A program made the translations under genes and the position numbers. This document shows, piece by piece, positions 7,274 to 12,724 of a DNA stretch of 12,724 bases; position 1 is the stretch's first letter; the number at the start of each line of letters is the position of its first letter. Under the pieces are notes generated by a model, which was not told where the DNA came from, did no database searches, and saw nothing but the letters and a program-made list of their open reading frames with translations. Source of the stretch: Saccoglossus kowalevskii (lineage: Eukaryota; Hemichordata; Enteropneusta; Harrimaniidae); contig NW_003147271.1 of assembly GCF_000003605.2 (NCBI RefSeq), forward strand, positions 144,736 to 157,459, in the 5' to 3' direction.

Positions 7274-8739
7274 CACTGACAAATATTGTTTAAACAAAGT
7301 ATAAAAATTGAACATTATGGGGCCGTTTGTTTTTTAGATCAGAAATTAAAAATTTGAAAATCCTCCTTTTTTGGTCTTGCAAATTACAAAAATGAAAGTG
7401 AATCATAGGTCACAGCTTTACAATATTGTCATGTGATTATCCTTGGTATTGGTTTTAGGGATTCTATCCATCCCAGCTGACATTCCTACATATAATTTAA
7501 TTTGACATACACTTTGAAGTCCAAGTAACAAACTCATTTCGCATTCTCAGTCATTCTATCCCCGCCCAAAACAATTGGCTTTTTCACATTTTTCGAATTT
7601 ATATAGTCACGTTTTGAGTTGAAACGATGATATATGGAGTCAAGGATTTGTGATATATTGTTATGTCTCGTAGTTACCTGATGACTGGCTTGGTCACAGC
7701 TGCGTTGATCAGTTTGATCTTAATCCAGAAAAATTAATTTAACATTTAGCTTATAATATAACACCAGGACAATAAAACGCTTATTTTTAAGTACTATTGC
7801 AAGCCTTTAAACTTACTTTTTCACAGCTAGCATGATAAATGATTCATTGTTAAGTCGTCTATGCAATCAATCAGACCAAAGCTGGTGGTGTATTTTTTTT
7901 TTTTTTTTATAGCTCACTCCATTAATTTATCTGCCCCATCTATGATCTGGTGACAGTAAAAATGAATTCTTTTGAAATGCTTCTGTCCAGTTTGGTTGTT
8001 TCACTGAATGTCATTCGTATAATGAATAAGGTCGGGATTTGACTTATTTACATACTCAATTGTAATAATTAATTTTACTGTTTGATTGCTTAAAGTTGCC
8101 TTACAGTTTAATTTTTTAACAAATGCAAGGCAGTGTGGAAAATTCATTCCTTTTTTCAAAATTTCCTATACATGTAGTCTGCTTCTCACAACATAAATTA
8201 TTGATAAAAATTGACAAACTTTCTGATCTAAAACTAAATGCAATAATTGAAATTGCCTGTATAGTCCAAAATAATGATAAAATTTAGTGAAAATTTTACA
8301 AAATGTGAAAATATTTCACTGAATTTTGGGTGAAAAAAATATTTTGCACTCAAGGGGTTAATATCTCAATGAAAATCCATAAGTTTTCCAGATAATAATA
8401 AAAAGTTAACTGACGTCTTAGCACTGATTGGATATACATAGACAGTTTCTAAAGAACATAAGAGTTTAGTTTAATCAATAATTTCATTTAAATTTTTTGA
8501 TTTAGTTAATCAATTTTCTATTTCATATTATTCTTGTATAGCAGAGAGGCATACCTGGCAGCACATTTTAAATTGAATAAATTTATATATATTATCATCT
8601 TCTACGGTATGCAAATGTTTCTCTTTTACTTCATGACAGATGTTTTATAAACAGTTGAAATGGTCTGTTTATGATTGTTGGTACATACATGTCTGTTTCT
8701 TATAGCTAATTAATATGTATAATATGTCTCGCTTTACAG
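7274..8739. other. Long AT-rich stretch without a recognisable gene
   Basis: No open frame of 60 codons or more on either strand. Notable only for a run of 16 T at 7893-7908 and a very AT-rich patch near 8250-8345 with loosely complementary AAATATTTCAC and GTGAAAAAAATATTT. It ends with a pyrimidine-containing tract (TATGTCTCGCTTTACAG) that would serve as the acceptor of the next candidate exon. Confidence 0.45.
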
Positions 8740-8904
8740 TGGCATATCTACTTCATTTCCGGTCTATCATGCTCGGTCAACAAACTTTATTTTATCCAAA
8801 CCCTTGGTAATGATGGGTGGTTGAAGCATGACAGTATGGCGTACCTGAATGTACTCCCCTCCAAATTATTGATGGTCTTGCCAATCCCTGCTTGTGTAGG
8901 ATAA
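8740..8904 (+). CDS. Candidate coding exon, unidentified
   Basis: Follows an acceptor-like CGCTTTACAG ending at 8739. In phase 0 the frame runs 54 codons to TAA at 8902-8904, reading WHIYFISGLSCSVNKLYFIQ, then TLGNDGWLKHDSMAYLNVLP and SKLLMVLPIPACVG. G+C is higher than in the preceding 1.4 kb. An alternative donor, CCTTG followed by GTAATG at 8807, leaves one base and is phase-compatible with the candidate exon at 9333; that would make this an internal 67-bp exon. The other two plus frames are also open over 8740-8806, and minus-strand frames cover 8787-9142, so the frame choice is weak. No family is recognised. Confidence 0.27.
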   Translation, partial: WHIYFISGLSCSVNKLYFIQTLGNDGWLKHDSMAYLNVLPSKLLMVLPIPACVG

Positions 8905-9063
8905 CTGTTATCATGTTTTCCATTACAAGGACGATTTTGCGTAGTCAAATATTGTGCACCCAGCAGCATATACATTCAGCCGAGTGGCGTCCAATCGGAT
9001 GGATGTAAAGATGTTTCTGTAAGCTGGCACTGTGCATTCCCAAATTACAGTATCCTATTGAGT
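8905..9063. other. Moderate-G+C stretch before the TTAA element
   Basis: Contains overlapping open frames on both strands, none with good splice or start signals. One plus frame (CAGTATGGC at about 8830 through a TAA near 9006) and one minus frame read through it. I do not choose between them. Confidence 0.3.
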
Positions 9064-9228
9064 TTAAAGCGGGGGAGTCGTCACCTGCGCATGCGTCAGA
9101 TGGCCGTAGTGTGTCATTGTTTACAAACAAGCGTCTACCCATGAGCCTTTGCGTTTTTAGCGTGTGTTGTTATCATTGTTTGGGACTCGATTCTCGTGCC
9201 TGCGTAGGTGACGACCTTCCCGCTTTAA
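9064..9228. mobile_element. Non-autonomous inverted-repeat element (MITE-like), TTAA flanked
   Basis: The left end TTAAAGCGGGGGAGTCGTCA, then CCTGCGCATGC, matches the reverse complement of the right end (GCCTGCGTAGGTGACGACCT, then TCCCGCTTTAA) over about 33 bases with about six substitutions. TTAA stands at both borders (9064-9067 and 9225-9228), as expected for a TTAA target duplication of the kind made by piggyBac-type transposases. The termini AGCGGG and CCCGCT are not a signature I can assign with certainty. Internally it has TCATTGTTT twice, no coding capacity, and clearly higher G+C than its surroundings. It would lie in an intron if 8740-8806 and 9333-9445 are joined. Confidence 0.85.
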
Positions 9229-9332
9229 AAAATTAAAAATCCTAACAAATATAGAATAATAAATTAAAAAAACATTGCTTGCTGTATAGATGAACATGAA
9301 TTTATTTAATGCAATATTATTATTTTTTGCAG

Positions 9333-9445
9333 ATACATCTAACGGAGATCTGATTTATGCAAGTACAATTATGGTGGCTACTATAGTATGGTTACTTTAT
9401 ATTAAAGGTTTTACCAAGACGCTGTATCATTTGTCTATTTATTGA
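9333..9445 (+). CDS. Candidate 3'-terminal exon with a predicted membrane segment
   Basis: A strong acceptor (ATTATTATTTTTTGCAG) ends at 9332. After two leftover bases the frame is open for 36 codons to TGA at 9443-9445 and reads TSNGDLIYASTIMVATIVWL then LYIKGFTKTLYHLSIY. The core YASTIMVATIVWLLYI could cross a membrane, followed by a basic tail. AATAAA at 9569-9574 gives a plausible 3' end. The required entering phase is the one left by the optional donor at 8806. No family is recognised. Chance hydrophobic frames are common in this DNA, so the acceptor and the polyadenylation signal carry the case. Confidence 0.33.
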
Positions 9446-9568
9446 CTACCTCTATTGTGAGGCTAACCTCCACATAAACAGTTCTACACGATTTATATTT
9501 ATATAACTTGTATATACAGAAGACCACTCTTTTGTAACGCTTTACTTCTTTTAACATCTGAAGTCCAG

Positions 9569-9574
9569 AATAAA
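9569..9574 (+). promoter_or_regulatory. Possible polyadenylation signal AATAAA
   Basis: Lies 124 bases after the TGA of the candidate terminal exon at 9333-9445, a normal spacing for a short 3' untranslated region. Confidence 0.3.
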
Positions 9575-10250
9575 CGAGTGGTATATCCTTCCGAGTGGAC
9601 ATTTCACATCGTCAATTCAAGGTGTGCATTATACGGCCAGGTTTGTTGTATCTATCTATCATGGAGGATCATATCTCAAAGTACAAACCAGAATTTAGGC
9701 AACTAATGTGATGCCATCAATCTTATAAAATTTTTTCTGTTTTCTAGAAAAGTTTTTTTTTTTCGTACTCTTTAATATTTATTACATACATTTGTATATT
9801 TAATGTGTGCAATTGTATTTTTTTTCAGTAAAATTACAGAGGAATTGTTTTGTTCTATTCTAGGGGTGGTGGGGTACTGATTTAAACAATAAATTGTAAG
9901 CATGGAGTCTGTGATTGAACATGTTACGTTTTATTTAAATAATGTATCTGTATATTAAAGGGTCACTCTGTGCTGCAATGGTTTTAGTATAGTGTTCATG
10001 ATTTCATTCTGAAACAATACATAAAGGAGTATTTGAAAATTTGTTGTCTTGCTCTCAAATTTTTACTCCATTAATGAAGCCAGGTATAGTGGTAAATGTA
10101 CTCCCATAAGTCAGTCGTTATGTTCTTGACTTCCTGTTATAAAAAAACAAATCATTGTGATAAAAATTACTTATCCACTCACAATCTAAGCACCATTGGG
10201 TATATGCTCACACTGCCAATCTTTTTTTAATTTTGTTGTGTGTGTTCCAG
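9575..10250. other. AT-rich stretch, no gene seen
   Basis: Contains T-runs near 9757 and 9820 and no long frame. It ends with a long T-rich tract and TGTGTGTTCCAG, the acceptor of the next candidate exon. Confidence 0.4.
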
Positions 10251-10303
10251 TTCTGAACATTGAATGTCACAGTTGTCTCTCAAGGGCAAGTGCTGACACA
10301 TAG
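10251..10303 (+). CDS. Weak candidate 3'-terminal exon
   Basis: One of the best acceptor tracts in the window (a T/G-rich stretch ending TTGTGTGTGTTCCAG) ends at 10250. One frame is open for 16 codons after two leftover bases, reading LNIECHSCLSRASADT, then TAG at 10301-10303. The other two frames stop within four codons. The following 370 bases are richer in G+C than the average here and end near AATAAA at 10675-10680, which would fit a 3' untranslated region. The peptide is too short to identify. It could also be the terminal exon of a non-coding transcript, or not an exon. Confidence 0.22.
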
Positions 10304-10674
10304 TGCTTTTGCAACTGGAGCTCTATTCATGCTTTTGGCTACATGACAGAGCTATTGTACACTATCCTTGCATCAACCAGGCCCGGTCGAACATAATTAA
10401 GCACCTGTGAACCTTAACCAAGGTTCCCCCAAAGTTGCGTTCGTTAGTGAATGAATCTCAGCCAGTGGTATTGTCCTTCCCATCAAGTCTGTGCTACACT
10501 CACCCAGGGTAGGGAGGTCGATCCTTTTTGCCGTTCAACCTGCTGTGATGCGACAACCACAAAGGTTCCAGTTATCAGTTTAAATCTGATATCTGCCATT
10601 TAAAAAAAAGTGTATTTGTGATATATTCACTATGTTATAAATGAAGAATGCCTACAACACCCAATCACACCACG
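10304..10674. other. Relatively G+C-rich non-coding stretch
   Basis: Possible 3' untranslated sequence or an unrecognised old repeat. It contains a perfect 7-bp hairpin at 10409-10426 (GAACCTT, loop AACC, AAGGTTC) and GGTCGATCC followed by T-rich sequence at 10516-10529. No open frame is convincing. Confidence 0.3.
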
Positions 10675-10680
10675 AATAAA
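10675..10680 (+). promoter_or_regulatory. Possible polyadenylation signal AATAAA
   Basis: Sits at the right end of the G+C-richer stretch that follows the candidate acceptor at 10250. Confidence 0.25.
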
Positions 10681-11089
10681 ATTGCGTTCATTCATTTCTG
10701 CATCATCTTCATTAGATGGTACAAATTATGCGAAAGGTATACTGTGCAGCGGAACTCCTGCTGAATTTTCTTCTACAGAGACGATCTGAAGTTTGATTAA
10801 TTATGCAAGCGCCAACATTTGCAGAAATTCAGATATTTTTGCTTCTTCTTCCAATTGAAATTTATATACCGGTACCTTAAACTGTTGAAATGCTGAAGTT
10901 TTGTAGTAGTAAACATTTCTCTGGTGTCGGTGATATTTTTTACTTCTCAAATGTCATAAATTCTTCAGATCGTAAAAATCCCTAGCAATGAAATGAGATG
11001 GTTTACAGAATTGTAAAATGTTACTATAAACAGTATCTGTATAATTGTGCACAATAGATATTCATTCAATTGACGTGCCACAGTCGTCG
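10681..11089. other. AT-rich stretch, nothing recognised
   Basis: No supported gene or repeat. A minus-strand frame at 10965-11156 extends into the inverted repeat to the right and has no supporting signal. Confidence 0.4.
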
Positions 11090-11520
11090 TACTGCGTAAT
11101 GTGTGCAACCAGAGGTACATTACTTGAGGTTTGCAAGTAGCGTGACATGATACCAAGATCCTGTTTCAATCTCGCTCATGCAGAAGCGTTCCAACTCAGA
11201 AAAATGCAAATGCTCATGCCCAAGGTAACTAGGATACTGGGAGGTCCAGGTGGATCAAAATAGCTGCTCACGATATGACGGATTACGTGAACTATATTTT
11301 ATGTACATTTTTGATGTATTACATTTTTTCACTGTGATAGTGGTGAGACATGTTTTATTGTTCTATTACAAGCCATACACGTCATGTAAGAAGGTTGTAG
11401 CATCAGTCTCGCTATTTACAAGATGAGACTTGAATGGGATCTCGACACGATGTCACCGTACAATACTATGTGCGTTGAAAACCCCATGTAATGTACCTCT
11501 GGTGCAACATATGTAAAGTA
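11090..11520. mobile_element. Old inverted-repeat element, about 430 bp
   Basis: The arms contain CCAGAGGTACATTAC at 11109-11123 and its exact reverse complement GTAATGTACCTCTGG at 11487-11501. Alignment continues inward: GTGACATGATACCAAGATCC on the left (from about 11141) matches the reverse complement of the right arm, GTGACATCGTGTCGAGATCC, followed by TTCAA and TCTC in both. Similarity also extends a little outward to TACT at 11090 and its complement at 11517-11520, where TA is present at both ends. Exact ends are uncertain. The arms have diverged by substitutions and small indels, so this is older than the elements at 3061 and 9064. Family unknown. Confidence 0.65.
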
Positions 11521-11951
11521 CATTATTTACACAGAAATTGAACGACTGACTCTCTAATTGTCAATTTCAGTGAAATTGTGAAGAGGTGTTGGGTCATCAC
11601 ATTTTGTGTATGAAATAAATACTCTGTTTATGGTTGTCACTAGGCAACTATATACACCCACTATTTGGATATATTCAGATATTTTAGTACTCTATGAGTA
11701 CTTTCACTAAAGTTGTGTCATTCTATTTTCTCACTGTCACAGTTCCTTTTATTCAACCATGCGCTTGTATGTCCGTTAAAGAGATTGTTGCAGGCTTCTT
11801 TAATAAATACAACAAGCGGGTGTTGAAACACTGAAAAAACAAATAGATTTGTTTAATCATTGTCATTTTCAGACATATTTGACTAATTCCATTCAAACTT
11901 AACATGCTGGCCCTGTATGATGCACATCAATTTTCATTACCATTTGATCAA
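11521..11951. other. AT-rich spacer
   Basis: No gene or clear repeat seen. Confidence 0.4.
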
Positions 11952-11975
11952 ATATGACTGACTGGCGGCCATTTT
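11952..11975 (+). repeat. Dispersed short palindrome, copy 4
   Basis: ATATGACTGACTGGCGGCCA followed by TTTT aligns to the palindromes at 359-380 and 7023-7047. It lies 140 bases upstream of the terminal tandem array. Confidence 0.5.
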
Positions 11976-12092
11976 CGTCCTCATTTTCGTTGCTAAATTC
12001 TGATACTGAATATGCCCAGGGCTGCTTCTCAGTAATGAAGAGGGTGAGTTCATTCAAACTTTGTATCATGTCTGTCTGTCCGACTGTTTCAT

Positions 12093-12724
12093 TGATATCT
12101 CAAGGTTTTTGATGAAACTTGATGCATAGATGCTCTGGGCTAATGCACAGATTTGATTAGGTTTTGGGCTAAATCCATGTGTATTATTTACCTATTTACA
12201 TAATGATTAGTCAATTTTCGGCTTTTTGACATATTTCAAGTACTAATCTCATTACAATGAAACTTGGTACATAGATGTCATTGGACAATGTGAAGACCTG
12301 ATAAGTTTTGGGTTATTAAATGTGCATATTAATTACCTAATTTGCATAATTAGTAACTTTTTGGCATTTCTGTCGATATTTCAAGTACTAATCATTACAT
12401 TTCAATGAAATTTAATTGGTACATAGATGCTCTAGGACTACCTAATTAGTTTTAAATAAAAATCTGTGCGTATTAATTACCTAATTTGCATAATTAGTAA
12501 ATTTTTGGCTTTTCTGTTGATATTTCAAGTGCTAATCATTACATTTCAATGAAACTTGGTACATATATGTTCTAGGACAATTGACATGCCTGTTTAGTTT
12601 TGGTTTAAATCTGCATCTTAGTTACGTAATTTGCATGATAATTCATAAATTCGGCTTTTCCATCGATATCTCGCTCTAATCACATTTCAATGAAACTTGG
12701 TACATTGATGGTCTGTGACATTGT
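12093..12724 (+). repeat. Diverged tandem repeat, period about 145 bp, continuing beyond the window
   Basis: The anchor GAAACTTGGTACATAGATG recurs, with variation, at 12114, 12259, 12407, 12551 and 12692, giving spacings of 145, 148, 144 and 141. Each unit has GATATYTCAAG-type sequence before the anchor, then TAGTTTTGGGTT-type sequence, then TTAATTACCTAATTTGCATA and ATTAGTAA, then TTTTTGGCTTTTCTGT. The third anchor carries a 4-base insertion. Substitutions and indels separate all copies, so this is an older array than the one at 3985. The right end lies outside the window. Confidence 0.93.

Noticed and set aside
7893-7908. Run of 16 T as the tail of a retroposed element on the minus strand
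   Set aside because: No retrotransposon or SINE sequence and no target-site duplication could be seen beside it. Such runs are common in AT-rich introns.
8787-8975. Minus-strand 62-codon ORF
   Set aside because: Antisense to the candidate exon at 8740-8904. The local rise in G+C opens several frames at once, and this one has no extra support.
8945-9142. Minus-strand 65-codon ORF
   Set aside because: Almost half of it lies inside the TTAA-flanked inverted-repeat element, and there is no ATG or splice support tying it to a gene.
10371-10600. Possible tRNA-derived SINE (GGTCGATCC resembles a B box, followed by a T-rich stretch)
   Set aside because: No matching A box at the right distance and no clear tail or target duplication. 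One B-box-like word is not enough.

Overview
This window looks like non-coding, AT-rich nuclear DNA from an animal, most likely an invertebrate. By eye it is roughly one-third G+C. Long homopolymer tracts, short inverted-repeat transposon-like elements, AT-rich minisatellites, GT-AG splice-like sites and AATAAA signals all point to a eukaryote. There are no operons, ribosome binding sites, tRNA or rRNA genes, or CRISPR arrays. The species cannot be named from the sequence. The density of octamer-rich tandem repeats and small terminal-inverted-repeat elements would fit a marine invertebrate, but that is a guess.

No gene could be identified by homology. What can be supported is a set of exon-like patches, each combining a splice-like site with an open frame and sometimes a downstream AATAAA. 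They are: a donor-bearing exon candidate at 124-244 with a possible partner at 886/888-960; an ORF at 1918-2283 followed closely by AATAAA; exon-like patches at 2874-2967 and 3473-3597; and terminal-exon candidates at 8740-8904, 9333-9445 and 10251-10303. All are low to moderate confidence. They may be unrelated to each other or simply chance.

The solid content is repetitive. (1) A 204-bp TA-flanked inverted-repeat element lies at 3061-3264. (2) A 963-bp minisatellite at 3985-4947 is built from a 39-bp unit and a 28-bp derivative, with a marker monomer repeating at 423 bp. The minisatellite's right end is copied almost perfectly 738 bp downstream (5651-5769), inside a second local duplication. 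(3) Two diverged repeat units are interleaved at 6866-7273, containing a short palindrome related to others elsewhere in the window. (4) A 165-bp TTAA-flanked inverted-repeat element lies at 9064-9228. (5) An approximately 430-bp imperfect inverted repeat lies at 11090-11520. (6) A tandem array with a period of about 145 bp starts near 12093 and runs off the right edge.

The remainder is AT-rich sequence compatible with intron or intergenic DNA. The most interesting structures are the two-length minisatellite, whose short unit can be explained by an exact 11-bp deletion between 7-bp direct repeats, its regularly spaced octamer words, and the shuffled duplication of its edge.
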